Origin: Sphingobacteriales bacterium UTBCD1
GTDB taxonomy: Bacteria; Bacteroidota; Bacteroidia; Chitinophagales; Chitinophagaceae
Direction: 5' to 3'
Assembly (NCBI GenBank): GCA_002066995.1
Contig: MWTC01000013.1
Span: forward strand, 62,001-126,000
DNA: 64,000 nucleotides
How positions within the stretch are numbered: the stretch's first letter is position 1; the number at the start of each line of letters is the position of its first letter. The translations under genes and the position numbers were made by a program. Below the pieces are notes generated by a model. It searched no databases. It saw only the letters and a list, made by a program, of their open reading frames with translations, and had not been told where the DNA came from. Positions 52,535-62,961 of the stretch are shown piece by piece.

Positions 52535-54256
52535 ATGAATGCATTTTATATAAACGGCAATCTCGTTGATGTTCATCAAAAAAAGATCTATCCGGCAGAA
52601 ATAAAAGTGGAGGGTACTAAAATCAGTACGATCAGAGAGATCCCGGATTCAGAACTTACATCCCGAAGCTATATTCTTCCGGGGTTTATTGATGCCCATG
52701 TTCACATTGAAAGCTCCATGCTCATCCCTTCCGAGTTTGCAAGACTGGCGGTTGTGCATGGCACCGTGGCCACCGTCAGCGATCCGCATGAGATTGTCAA
52801 TGTATGCGGCATGGAAGGTGTGGAATTCATGATCCGAAACGGGAAAACAGTCCCGTTCAAATTCAACTTCGGTGCGCCGAGCTGTGTGCCGGCAACCCCT
52901 TTTGAAACAGCAGGCGCCGTACTGGATTCATCCGATGTGGAAACACTATTGAAAAGAGAGGATATAAAATACCTCAGCGAGATGATGAATTTTCCGGGAG
53001 TGCTGACAAGTGACAAAGAAGTGATGAAAAAAATTGCGGCAGCACACAGGCTGAATAAACCGGTGGATGGACATGCTCCCGGGTTGAGAGGTGATCAGGC
53101 GAAACAGTACATCGCAGCTGGCATCACAACGGACCATGAGTGCTTCACCCGGGAAGAAGCGCTGGATAAACTGAAATGCGGAATGAAGATCATAATCAGG
53201 GAAGGGAGCGCCGCAAAAAATTTTGAAGTGCTTATTGACCTGCTGCATGATTACCCTGATGATATGATGTTTTGCAGTGATGATAAACATCCGGACAGTT
53301 TAGTATTGGGGCACATCAATCAACTCTGTGCAAGGTCAGTAACAAAAGGGATAGGCCTGTTCAAAGTTTTGCAGGCAGCCTGTGTAAATCCTGTACTGCA
53401 TTATAAATTGGATACCGGTCTCCTGAGGGAAGGCGATCCCGCAGATTTTATTTTAGTAAAAGATCTGAAAGATTTTATTGTTGAAAAAACTTTTATTAAT
53501 GGAGAGCTGGTAGCGGAAGATCAAAAGTCAAAAATCAAAAGTCAAAAATCTGCGATCATTAATAATTTCTCTTGCAGCAAAAAGAAACCGGAAGATTTTA
53601 CCTGCTCACTTCTCACCTCCTGTCTGCCGGACAGGCAGGCTCACCTCTCACCCCTCACTTCTCACCTCCTGTCTGCCGGACAGGCAGGCTCACTTCTCAC
53701 TATTCCCGTAATAGAAGCCTTCGATGGACAGCTCATAACAGACAAACTGACTTTATCTCCTGCAATAATCAATGATCAAATGATCAGCAATCCTGATGAG
53801 GATATCTTGAAGATCGTAGTGGTTAACCGCTATCATGATGCCCCGGTCGCCAAAGCCTTCATTAAAAACTTCGGGTTGAAAAAAGGAGCTATCGCTTCTT
53901 CTGTTGCACACGATTCTCACAATATTGCAGCAGTGGGAGTGGATGATGAGAGCATCTGCTGTGCTGTAAATCTTGTGATAAAAATGCAGGGAGGTATCAG
54001 TGCGGTGAGTGATGAAAAAGAATTGATCCTGGCATTGCCCGTTGCAGGATTGATGAGCAATGAAGACGGTTACAAAATTGCGGAAGCATACACCGCTATT
54101 GATAAAATGGCCAAGGAGCTTGGTTCCGGCCTCTCCGCTCCTTTCATGACACTCTCCTTTATGGCGTTGCTGGTGATCCCCCATCTGAAAATAAGCGACA
54201 AAGGGCTCTTTGATAGCGACCGGTTTTGTTTTATGAACACTGATGATGTAAATTAA
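52535..54256 (+). CDS. ade: Adenine deaminase with in-frame repeat insertions
   Basis: Ade converts adenine to hypoxanthine in purine salvage. The amidohydrolase domain has [13 protein letters not shown] (metal ligands) near residue 52, DGHAPGL near residue 178 and SDDKHPDS near residue 249; the C-terminal Ade domain starts near [14 protein letters not shown] (about 390) and contains [17 protein letters not shown]. Between them the normal linker is altered: TCAAAAR heptamers (53521-53548) encode [11 protein letters not shown], and a CTCACYT heptamer array with two 21-base palindromes (53605-53700) encodes a Ser/Leu-rich stretch. The frame stays open, so the gene may be functional. Confidence 0.9.
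   Translation: MNAFYINGNLVDVHQKKIYPAEIKVEGTKISTIREIPDSELTSRSYILPGFIDAHVHIESSMLIPSEFARLAVVHGTVATVSDPHEIVNVCGMEGVEFMIRNGKTVPFKFNFGAPSCVPATPFETAGAVLDSSDVETLLKREDIKYLSEMMNFPGVLTSDKEVMKKIAAAHRLNKPVDGHAPGLRGDQAKQYIAAGITTDHECFTREEALDKLKCGMKIIIREGSAAKNFEVLIDLLHDYPDDMMFCSDDKHPDSLVLGHINQLCARSVTKGIGLFKVLQAACVNPVLHYKLDTGLLREGDPADFILVKDLKDFIVEKTFINGELVAEDQKSKIKSQKSAIINNFSCSKKKPEDFTCSLLTSCLPDRQAHLSPLTSHLLSAGQAGSLLTIPVIEAFDGQLITDKLTLSPAIINDQMISNPDEDILKIVVVNRYHDAPVAKAFIKNFGLKKGAIASSVAHDSHNIAAVGVDDESICCAVNLVIKMQGGISAVSDEKELILALPVAGLMSNEDGYKIAEAYTAIDKMAKELGSGLSAPFMTLSFMALLVIPHLKISDKGLFDSDRFCFMNTDDVN
53521..53548. repeat. TCAAAAR heptamer array inside ade
   Basis: Four units, TCAAAAG, TCAAAAA, TCAAAAG and TCAAAAA, are really a 14-base unit repeated twice. 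It lies in the linker between the two Ade domains. Similar units lie between nuoD/nuoE and nuoA/nuoB. Confidence 0.75.
53605..53700. repeat. CTCACYT heptamer array with two 21-bp palindromes inside ade
   Basis: An exact 35-base unit occurs at 53605-53639 and 53654-53688, offset 49 bases (seven heptamers). Each unit is CTCACTT, CTCACCT and a 21-base element with CCTGTC/GACAGG arms (53619-53639 and 53668-53688). Heptamers CTCACCT, CTCACCC, CTCACTT and CTCAC fill the remaining space. All pieces are multiples of seven, apart from the final partial CTCAC. Confidence 0.8.
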
Positions 54257-54344
54257 AATTTCATTACTTTTACTAAAGAAGACGAATTTCTCTTTCCCTT
54301 TTTACCAACGATTAAATAAATAATTATTATCCGGCTCACTGGGA

Positions 54345-57300
54345 ATGTGTCAATCATTTATCTGTTGTTCTATGTGTAAAAAACAACAAACTTTTTCGTA
54401 TGCCGGTGCCTTTTTTTTATTAAGGCTGACAGGAATCATCCTGATGTCCTGTATTATATCTTTTGCATCGGCGCAGACCGAATCTGAAACCGGTCTTCCG
54501 TTTATCACTAATTATTCTGCTAAGACGTTCAAGTTATCTCCACAGATATGGAGCGTACAGGAAGACGACCAGGGCGTGATGTATTTCGGAGCACAAAACT
54601 ATATTCTGAAATATGACGGGGTAACATGGAGAAAGATCGGGTTTAAAGTGAATCCGGCTTCAATGGTTATCCGTTCGATGGCAAAAAACAATAATGGAAC
54701 TATCTATTATGGCGGCTATGGCGATTTCGGGTACCTGACTAAAGACAGCCTGGGGCAAACGATTACAAAATCATTGCTTGACCTGTTACCCGCAGCAAAC
54801 AGAAATTTTTTGGACGTATGGTCTGCTAACGCAACCGGCAACAGTATTTATTTTCAATCCAGAGAATATCTTTTCAGAATAGGAGAAAAAAAACCGGGCG
54901 GTTCCGATAAAGACCGGGAAGTGAAAGTGTGGAAACCGCAAACCCGTTTTATGTTTTCCTTTTATGTGGAAGGTGATTTATATGTGCATCAGCAGGGGTT
55001 AGGTTTATATAAAATGGTGAACGATTCATTAATGTTGATCCCGGGCAGTGAATTTTTAGGAAAAGAACGGATGCAGGTCATGCTGCCCTACGCTGCCGGG
55101 CCCAATGGGGAAAAGCAATACCTGGTGGGATTGTTTTACAGTGGCCTTTATCTCTATAATGGAAAAACATTTCGCCCATTTACTACCGATGTGGATCCAA
55201 TCTTAAAATCAGGCGCTATTTTATATAAAGGCTTTCAATTACCCAATGGAAACTATGTGTTATCATCAACAGGTATCGGTTTACTGATCATAGATGCAAA
55301 AGGAAAATTAGTACAACGGATCAACCGTTCAGTTGGATTGCAGGATGAATCTGTTTATGCCACGTTTCTCGACAAAAGAGGCATTCTCTGGTTAGCACTC
55401 GACAACGGAATATCAAGGGTAAATATTTCTTCACCACTCACTCAATTCAATTTACAATCTGGAATCAGTACCGGTGTTCTTTCCATGGCACGGTTTGAAG
55501 GCGATTTGTATGTGGGAACTACCAATGGCCTGTTACATTTCAATAAGGATATCAAACGTTTTGAACCGGTATCCGGTATTCCGCAAAACCAGATTTTCAC
55601 ATTGATTCCCGACGGAAACAAGTTGTTGGTCAGTGGCGATGGCCTTTTCGCCATCAAAAATAAAAAAGCGATTACCATCCGCCCGTCTGTAAGTGCAGAC
55701 TTAACATTATCTAACATTTTTATTCCGCCAGGTAACTCTAACCTGTTACTTGGGGGTGGGCAATTTGGCATAGCAGTGTTTCAAAGAGAAAACCAAAATG
55801 CTAACTGGGAGTTTAAAGGATACGTTCCGGGAATTGCTGACCAGATCTGGAGTTTTGCAAAAAATAAGGATGGTTCATTCTGGGCAGGAACACAGAATGG
55901 CTGGGACTATCGCTTTAATATTGCATTCGATGAAAAAGGAGACCTTGATAAGAAAAAAACCTCTTTTGTAAAATATGGGGTTCAGGATGGTTATACAAAT
56001 GGCATTGGAACCGTCTATACTATTCATGGCATAAATTATTTCTTAGCCGATTCTTCGCTTTTTACATTTGATGATTCCAAAAAAAGTTTTGTGGCAGACA
56101 CAACTTTCGGAAAATTTTTGAAAGGCGGTGGGAATACAGAATTTACAATAGCAGAAGATCAGAAGGGTATTGTATGGATTAATATAGGTAAAGAATTCAG
56201 AAAAGCCATCCCGAAACCCGGGGGAGGTTACCGGATCGAGAGCGCTGATTTGAATACCATCAATGATCTTACTGTTTCAAATTTTTACCCGGATAAAGAC
56301 AATATTTTATGGATCTGCACCACCGATGGACTGATCCGCTACGATGAAAACCTGCAAAAAAATTATGACGAATCTTTCAAAGCGGTCTTAACCCGTGTGG
56401 CTGCAGGAAAAGAAGCATTGAGCATTGACAAAACAACAAATATAAATGCATCGTCTATTTCCTATGAAAATAATACGCTCCGCTTTGAATATGCTGCCCC
56501 GTTTTTTGATCAGGAATCCAAAACGCAATATCAAACATGGCTGGAAGGTTTTGAAAACAACTGGTCCGACCTTGGCAATAATTATTATAAGGAATACACT
56601 AATCTCTCTCCCGGCAAATACACATTTCATGTAAGAGCGTTAAACATCTATAACAAACTTAGTGATGAAGCCTCTTATCCTTTTGAAATTTTACCCCCCT
56701 GGTACCGTACCTGGTGGGCCTACTTATTATATGTATTGGTTGCCGCCGGAGCTATATCAGCACTGATTCGGTGGCGCACCCGCCAGCTCAAGGAAAAACA
56801 TAAAGAGCTGGAAAAAACAGTAACAGAACGCACCAAAGAATTAAGCCATCGTGTAAAAGAATTAGCAGTGATCAACAGTGTACAGGAAGGATTGGTAAGA
56901 GAAATGGACATGAAATCCATTTATGAAATGGTGGGGGAAAAGCTAAGGCAAATTTTCAACGCACAGGTTATAGACATAGCTACATATGATAAAGAAGCTA
57001 ATCTTTTGACTGATCATTATGCTTATGAGAAAGGAGACCGGACTCTCGTCGGAACCTGGGAGCCTAAGGGATTCAGAAAAAAGCTGATTGATACAGGCCA
57101 GGTCTTTCTGATTAATGAAGATTTAGAAAGAAAAAGCAAAGAACTTAATTCAAATGTATTAATGGGCGAACAGCCAAAATCAGTTGTATTTGTCCCATTG
57201 CTTTCAGGCAACCAGGTAAAAGGAATGATCAGCCTGCAAAACCTCGATAAAGAACATGCTTTCTCCGAATCAGATGTGAACCTGCTGAAAACTTTAGCCA

Positions 57301-60300
57301 ATAGTATGAGTGTAGGATTGGAAAGTGCCCGACGTTTTGATGAAACAGTGAGGCTGTTGAAAGAAACCGAACAACGCAATGCAGAATTAGGTATTATCAA
57401 CAGTGTGCAGGAAGGACTTGCTTCCAAATTGGATATGCAATCCATCTATGACATGGTGGGAGAAAAGATCCGGGAAATTTTTGATGCGCAGGTGATTGAT
57501 ATTGTAACCTACGATAAAAATGCCAACCTGATCGAAGACCGTTATGCTTATGAAAAAGGAGACAGGACATTGATTGGGGCAAGGACTCCGAATGGTTTCA
57601 GAAAGCATGTTATTGAAACCAAACAATTGCTTTGGCATAATGAAAATGTAGAACAGGCCACGAAGGATTATAATAATGAAATCCTTTTGGGGGATATGCC
57701 GAAATCCCAACTCTATGTTCCCATGATCGCCGGTGGCGAAGTGAAGGGTGTGATCAGTTTGCAAAATTTAGACCATGAACAGGCATTTTCCAATTCTGAT
57801 GTCAGCCTGCTCACCACATTGTCCAACAGCATGAGTGTGGCATTGGAAAGTGCAAGACTCTTTGATGAAACTACAAGACTGCTGAAAGTAACAGAACAAC
57901 GGACAACAGAACTTGCGGTGATCAACAGTGTCCAGGATGGTTTGGCAAAAGAGTTGGATATTCAATCAATATATGATCTCGTAGGAAATCGCATACGTGA
58001 TGTATTCAATGCACAGGTGGTGATCATAGCATCGTTAGACAAGGAAAAAAGAATGGAATATTTCAATTATGCAATTGAAAAAGGAGAACGTCTCTATCTG
58101 AATCCAAGAAAATATGATAAAGTAAGAGAATACCTTATTGACAGCAAAGAGAAAATCCTCATCAATAATAATTTTGAAGAAGCTGCGCTGAAATTTGGAA
58201 TGAATGTAGTGCCGGGTACTGAACATCCGAAATCATTGCTATTCGTTCCGATGGTGGTAGGTGATAAGGTTAAAAGTTATATAAGCCTTCAAAATATTGA
58301 TAATGAAAACGCCTTCAGCGATTCGGATGTCAGGTTACTGGAAACGCTTGCCAACAGCATGAGCGTGGCATTGGAAAATGCAAGGCTCTTTGATGAAACA
58401 ACCCGTTTGCTGAAAGAAACTGAACAACGAAATGCAGAACTGGCAGTGATCAACAGCGTCCAGGAAAATTTAGTGGCACAAATGGATTTGCAGGGTATCT
58501 ATGAGCTGGTAGGAGAAAAAATGAGAGAGGTATTCCAGGCGCAGGTAATTGATATCGTGACTTACGATAAAAGGACCAACCTGATTGAAGACCGCTATTC
58601 GTACGAAAAAGGCGATCGTACCTTAGTGGGACCCCGTGAACCGTCAGGTTTCAGAAAACACGTCATTCAATCCAAACAACTCCTATTAAACAATGAAAAC
58701 GTAGAACAGGCAATAAAGGATTTCGACAATAAGATCATTATTGGAGAACCCCCCAAATCCCAGATCTATGTTCCCATGATGGCTGCAGGAGAAGTAACAG
58801 GTATCATCAGTTTGCAAAACCTCGATCATGAACAGGCTTTTTCCGATTCAGATGTAAACCTGCTGACTACATTGGTGAATAGTATGAGTGTGGCGTTGGA
58901 AGGCGCCAGGTTATTTGATGAAACCACCCGCCTGCTCAAAGAGACCGAACAACGCACTGCAGAGTTAGGAATCATCAACAGTGTGCAGCAGGGGTTGGCT
59001 TCCAAACTGGAAATGCAATCTATCTACGACCTCGTTGGTGAAAAAATGCGGGAGTTATTCAATGCCCAGGTCATTGATATCGTTTCCTATGAAAAACTTT
59101 CCAACACTATTGAAGATCGTTATACATACGAAAAAGGTGATCGCACACTTTTGGGAGCAAGGCCCTTGAAAGGTTTCAGAAGATATGTTGTAACTACCGC
59201 AAAACCTTTAGTGATCAATAAAGACGTTGAAGCTGAACGCCCCAAATATGACAACACCGTATTAATGGGCCAGGCAGCTAAATCGCTGGTAATGGTACCT
59301 ATGATTGCCGGAAACGAAGTGACCGGAGTGGTGAGTTTGCAAAACCTCGATAAAGAAAATGCTTTTTCCGAAGCTGATGTGAACCTGCTTATCACACTTT
59401 CCAGCAGTATGAGTGTGGCTTTGGAAAGCGCCAAACGATTTGATGAAACAAAACGGCTCTTAAAAGAAACAGAACAAAGAACTGCTGAACTTGCCGTGAT
59501 CAACAGTGTGCAGGAGGGCCTGGCAAAAGAGCTGGACATGAAAGGCATATATGAAATGGTGGGCGACAGGCTTTCCAGTTTATTCCCCGATTCACAAACA
59601 TTGGTGATCCGGACCTTTGATCATGAATTGGGACTGGAACACTGGCAATATTCAAAAGAAAAAGGAGTGCGTCAGTATGTGGCTGCACGTCCTTTAAACT
59701 GGAACAGCAAACAACTGATCACAACAAAAAGACCGCTGAATATTGAAAAGAACTATGTAGAAATTGCAAAAAAATACGGGGGTACCGGTGTTACTCATGG
59801 TCAGCCGCCTAAATCTGCCGTGTTTGTTCCGATGATGGTAGGCGATACAGTGAAAGGTTCCGTAAGCCTGCAAAATGTGGATGAGGAAAATGCCTTTACT
59901 GAATCTGATATGAAGTTACTGACCACCATCACCAACAGCATGAGTGTAGCGTTGGAGAATGCAAGACTTTTTGAAGAAACCAATCGCCTGCTGAATGAAA
60001 CAGAACAAAGAACAGAAGAGTTGTCTGTGATCAATAGTGTACAGGAAGAATTGGTAGGTGAAATCAATATTCAAAAAATTTATGACCTGGTAGGAAACCG
60101 CATTTGCGAACTATTCGACTCGCAAACACTGATCATCCGCACATTTGACCATCAAACTGGCCTGGAACATTTTCATTTCGCTCTTGAAAAGGGAGAGCAT
60201 CTTGAAAAGATAACACAACCGTTTATTTGGGCCAATAAATTACTCATCAAAAACAAACAGGCGCTACTCATCAACGAAAACTATGCAGAGACGGCACACA

Positions 60301-62501
60301 GGTACGGAGGAAAAGGCGTAGGCAAAGGCCTTCCGCCAAAATCTGCCATCTTCGTACCTATGATAGTTGGCGATGTGGTGAAAGGTTCCGTAAGCCTGCA
60401 AAACGTAGAAAAAGAACACGCATTCAAAGACTCTGACCAGCGGCTGCTGACCACACTCACCAACAGTATGAGTGTGGCGCTGGAGAATGCACGGCTATTC
60501 GATGAAACGAATCGCTTATTAGCAGATACCAAACAACGAGCATCCGAATTAAGTACCGTGAACAGCATCAGCAAGGCGCTCACTTCACAGTTGGATCCCA
60601 GGGACCTGATCAATCTCGTGGGAAACAAGATGAAGGACCTGTTCCATGCTAACATTGTTTACCTCGCCCTGCTGAATAAGAAAACAAACATTATTCATTT
60701 CCCTTACTGCTTTGGAGATGACATGCAACCTATAAAACTGGGTGAAGGACTCACTTCAAAGATCATCTTATCGGGAGAAACTTTACTTTTAAACAAAGAT
60801 GTAGAAGCACAAAGAGTGCAGATGGGCACACAGACAGTTGGAATTCCGGCAGCATCCTATCTTGGCGTTCCGATTCCTGTCGGCGATGAAATCATCGGGG
60901 TGCTGAGTGTACAAAGCACCGAGCAGGAAAACCGTTTCGATGAAAACGACCTGAGGCTTTTATCCACCATTGCTTCTTCTGTAGGTGTAGCTATGAAAAA
61001 TGCACAACTGTTTGAAGAGGTGCAGCAGGCAAAAATGATCGCAGAACAAGCCGGTAAGGCAGCAGAACAAGCCAACCAGGCGAAAAGCGCATTTTTATCA
61101 ACGGTCAGCCATGAATTAAGAACACCGTTAACCTCCGTACTTGGTTTTGCAAAGATCATCGGTAAAAGATTAGATGAAAAAATATTCCCCCTCATTAATA
61201 AAAGTGATACGAAGGCCAATAAAACAGTCACCCAGATCTCCGACAATCTGAAAGTCGTGATCTCGGAAGGTGAGCGGCTCACCAACCTGATCAATGATGT
61301 ACTGGACCTGGCAAAGATTGAAGCAGGTAAGATGGAATGGAACATGGAAAAAGTAAATCTGGCTGAAGTAGCTGAAAGGGCTCTTGCCGCCACGACCAGC
61401 CTGTTTGCAAATAAAAACCTGAAACTGATCAAACAGATTGACCCGGATTTACCAGAGATATCAGGAGACAGGGACAAGTTGATCCAGGTGATCATCAATC
61501 TTATTTCAAATTCAGTAAAATTCACGGAAAAGGGATCTATCACCTGCAGTGTATCAAAAAAGGAAAATGAACTGGTCGTAAGTATTGCCGACACAGGAAT
61601 AGGTATTGCAAAAGAAGATTTTGCCGCTGTATTTGAACAGTTCAAACAAGTAGGTGGCGATACACTGACTGACAAACCCAAAGGCACCGGCCTGGGTCTT
61701 CCTATTTGTAAAGAAATAGTTGAGCACCACGGTGGCCATATCTGGCTGGAAAGTGAAGTGGGCAAAGGGAGTGAATTCTCATTTTCCTTACCGGTCACAT
61801 CTCCAAAATCTGTTTCCATAAAGCCATTACACCTGAACGAACTGGTGAGACAACTGAAAGAGCAGATGTCCTTTTCGCAACTTAAAGTAGATGGAACTAA
61901 TTCCATGATCCTTGTTGTGGATGATGACGACTCAATAAGATCTTTACTGCACCAGGAGTTCAGTGATGCCGGATACCTCGTGGAAGAAGCCTCAAACGGA
62001 AAAGATGCATTGGAATCTATCCGGAAAAACCGTCCTGACCTGATCATCCTTGATGTAATGATGCCGGAAATAAATGGCTTTGATGTAGCTGCTATATTGA
62101 AGAATGACCCCCAGACAATGGACATTCCAATAATTGTCTTATCTATTGTACAGGATAAAGCAAGAGGATTCCGTATCGGCGTAGATCGCTACTTAACCAA
62201 GCCGATTGATACGGCACAATTATTTGCTGAAGTGGGATCGTTGCTGGAGCAGGGCAAATCAAGAAAAAAAGTAATGGTAGTGGACGAAGACAGCGCTGCG
62301 GTAAAATCTTTGACAGACGTGCTGCAGACAAAAGGGTATTCTGTAGTGGAATCGGACGGAAACGAATTAGTAAAAAAAGCGATCGCCACAAAACCGGATA
62401 TCATTATTTTAAATTCGGTGCTGTCTTCAAAGCAGGAGGTTGTTCAGACTTTACGTTTTGAAAAAGGGCTGGAAAACGTTTTATTCTTCATTTATCAATA
62501 A
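54345..62501 (+). CDS. Giant hybrid sensor kinase with propeller, eight GAF domains, kinase and two receivers
   Basis: The 2718-residue protein has a signal segment ending near FASAQTE, a two-component-type beta-propeller sensor (about 60-700), a Y_Y_Y domain (about 708-770), one transmembrane helix (about 789-810), a coiled coil, eight tandem GAF domains (from residue 839, about 175-177 residues each), HisKA with H2256 (SHELRTPLTS), HATPase (NLISNSVKF, DTGIGI, GTGLGL), and two receivers. The first receiver keeps its Asp (LIILDVMMPE); the second has Asn in that place (IIILNSVLSS). The likely start is 54345, or 54372. It is followed 28 bases later by a CheY-like regulator. Confidence 0.9.
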   Translation: MCQSFICCSMCKKQQTFSYAGAFFLLRLTGIILMSCIISFASAQTESETGLPFITNYSAKTFKLSPQIWSVQEDDQGVMYFGAQNYILKYDGVTWRKIGFKVNPASMVIRSMAKNNNGTIYYGGYGDFGYLTKDSLGQTITKSLLDLLPAANRNFLDVWSANATGNSIYFQSREYLFRIGEKKPGGSDKDREVKVWKPQTRFMFSFYVEGDLYVHQQGLGLYKMVNDSLMLIPGSEFLGKERMQVMLPYAAGPNGEKQYLVGLFYSGLYLYNGKTFRPFTTDVDPILKSGAILYKGFQLPNGNYVLSSTGIGLLIIDAKGKLVQRINRSVGLQDESVYATFLDKRGILWLALDNGISRVNISSPLTQFNLQSGISTGVLSMARFEGDLYVGTTNGLLHFNKDIKRFEPVSGIPQNQIFTLIPDGNKLLVSGDGLFAIKNKKAITIRPSVSADLTLSNIFIPPGNSNLLLGGGQFGIAVFQRENQNANWEFKGYVPGIADQIWSFAKNKDGSFWAGTQNGWDYRFNIAFDEKGDLDKKKTSFVKYGVQDGYTNGIGTVYTIHGINYFLADSSLFTFDDSKKSFVADTTFGKFLKGGGNTEFTIAEDQKGIVWINIGKEFRKAIPKPGGGYRIESADLNTINDLTVSNFYPDKDNILWICTTDGLIRYDENLQKNYDESFKAVLTRVAAGKEALSIDKTTNINASSISYENNTLRFEYAAPFFDQESKTQYQTWLEGFENNWSDLGNNYYKEYTNLSPGKYTFHVRALNIYNKLSDEASYPFEILPPWYRTWWAYLLYVLVAAGAISALIRWRTRQLKEKHKELEKTVTERTKELSHRVKELAVINSVQEGLVREMDMKSIYEMVGEKLRQIFNAQVIDIATYDKEANLLTDHYAYEKGDRTLVGTWEPKGFRKKLIDTGQVFLINEDLERKSKELNSNVLMGEQPKSVVFVPLLSGNQVKGMISLQNLDKEHAFSESDVNLLKTLANSMSVGLESARRFDETVRLLKETEQRNAELGIINSVQEGLASKLDMQSIYDMVGEKIREIFDAQVIDIVTYDKNANLIEDRYAYEKGDRTLIGARTPNGFRKHVIETKQLLWHNENVEQATKDYNNEILLGDMPKSQLYVPMIAGGEVKGVISLQNLDHEQAFSNSDVSLLTTLSNSMSVALESARLFDETTRLLKVTEQRTTELAVINSVQDGLAKELDIQSIYDLVGNRIRDVFNAQVVIIASLDKEKRMEYFNYAIEKGERLYLNPRKYDKVREYLIDSKEKILINNNFEEAALKFGMNVVPGTEHPKSLLFVPMVVGDKVKSYISLQNIDNENAFSDSDVRLLETLANSMSVALENARLFDETTRLLKETEQRNAELAVINSVQENLVAQMDLQGIYELVGEKMREVFQAQVIDIVTYDKRTNLIEDRYSYEKGDRTLVGPREPSGFRKHVIQSKQLLLNNENVEQAIKDFDNKIIIGEPPKSQIYVPMMAAGEVTGIISLQNLDHEQAFSDSDVNLLTTLVNSMSVALEGARLFDETTRLLKETEQRTAELGIINSVQQGLASKLEMQSIYDLVGEKMRELFNAQVIDIVSYEKLSNTIEDRYTYEKGDRTLLGARPLKGFRRYVVTTAKPLVINKDVEAERPKYDNTVLMGQAAKSLVMVPMIAGNEVTGVVSLQNLDKENAFSEADVNLLITLSSSMSVALESAKRFDETKRLLKETEQRTAELAVINSVQEGLAKELDMKGIYEMVGDRLSSLFPDSQTLVIRTFDHELGLEHWQYSKEKGVRQYVAARPLNWNSKQLITTKRPLNIEKNYVEIAKKYGGTGVTHGQPPKSAVFVPMMVGDTVKGSVSLQNVDEENAFTESDMKLLTTITNSMSVALENARLFEETNRLLNETEQRTEELSVINSVQEELVGEINIQKIYDLVGNRICELFDSQTLIIRTFDHQTGLEHFHFALEKGEHLEKITQPFIWANKLLIKNKQALLINENYAETAHRYGGKGVGKGLPPKSAIFVPMIVGDVVKGSVSLQNVEKEHAFKDSDQRLLTTLTNSMSVALENARLFDETNRLLADTKQRASELSTVNSISKALTSQLDPRDLINLVGNKMKDLFHANIVYLALLNKKTNIIHFPYCFGDDMQPIKLGEGLTSKIILSGETLLLNKDVEAQRVQMGTQTVGIPAASYLGVPIPVGDEIIGVLSVQSTEQENRFDENDLRLLSTIASSVGVAMKNAQLFEEVQQAKMIAEQAGKAAEQANQAKSAFLSTVSHELRTPLTSVLGFAKIIGKRLDEKIFPLINKSDTKANKTVTQISDNLKVVISEGERLTNLINDVLDLAKIEAGKMEWNMEKVNLAEVAERALAATTSLFANKNLKLIKQIDPDLPEISGDRDKLIQVIINLISNSVKFTEKGSITCSVSKKENELVVSIADTGIGIAKEDFAAVFEQFKQVGGDTLTDKPKGTGLGLPICKEIVEHHGGHIWLESEVGKGSEFSFSLPVTSPKSVSIKPLHLNELVRQLKEQMSFSQLKVDGTNSMILVVDDDDSIRSLLHQEFSDAGYLVEEASNGKDALESIRKNRPDLIILDVMMPEINGFDVAAILKNDPQTMDIPIIVLSIVQDKARGFRIGVDRYLTKPIDTAQLFAEVGSLLEQGKSRKKVMVVDEDSAAVKSLTDVLQTKGYSVVESDGNELVKKAIATKPDIIILNSVLSSKQEVVQTLRFEKGLENVLFFIYQ
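56859..61020 (+). repeat. Eight tandem GAF-domain repeats
   Basis: Units start near 56859, 57384, 57909, 58437, 58962, 59487, 60018 and 60546. The offsets are 525, 525, 528, 525, 525, 531 and 528 bases. Each opens with a motif like ELAVINSVQEGL and ends with SVALENARLFDETTRLL; units 1-7 are closely related and the eighth is more diverged. Confidence 0.85.
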
Positions 62502-62529
62502 TAACAATAATTGATCAATCATTAAAATC

Positions 62530-62913
62530 ATGGAACAAAAACTTTTGATCGTTGACGATGAAACTCATATTCGTATGTTATTGCAGCAAACACTGGAAGA
62601 ACTGGAAGATGATGAGGTAAATTTCCTGACTGCAGAAAACGGAGAAGAAGCTTTAGCCATCATTCAGGAAGAAAAACCACAACTCGTTTTCCTGGATGTG
62701 ATGATGCCAAAAATGAATGGCATGGAGGTTTGCCGTCGTGTAAAAAAAGAATTAGGGCTGAACGATGTTTTTATAGTTCTGCTTACCGCAAAAGGACAGG
62801 AACTGGACAGGCAAAAAGGACAGGAAGTAGGTGCGGATGTTTATATGACCAAGCCATTTGATCCTGAAATGATATTAAAGAAAGCAAAAGAAGTTTTGCG
62901 TCTCGGCAATTAA
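62530..62913 (+). CDS. CheY-like single-domain response regulator
   Basis: This 127-residue stand-alone receiver has the acidic pair VDDE near residue 9, the phospho-acceptor in LVFLDVMMPK near residue 57, the Thr in LLTAKGQ and the Lys in MTKPFDP. It has no output domain, so it signals through protein contacts. It is 28 bases after the giant hybrid kinase and 48 bases before a GAF-cyclase gene, so it may link the two. Confidence 0.92.
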   Translation: MEQKLLIVDDETHIRMLLQQTLEELEDDEVNFLTAENGEEALAIIQEEKPQLVFLDVMMPKMNGMEVCRRVKKELGLNDVFIVLLTAKGQELDRQKGQEVGADVYMTKPFDPEMILKKAKEVLRLGN

Positions 62914-62961
62914 TATTACTGCCAGACATCAATCGTCAAACCCAATCCGCTTTATCTGCAC

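Noticed and set aside
60857-62125. 422-codon antisense ORF opposite the kinase/receiver part of the hybrid kinase
   Set aside because: Serine-rich, low-complexity product typical of the reverse of a coding frame; the forward frame has full kinase motifs.
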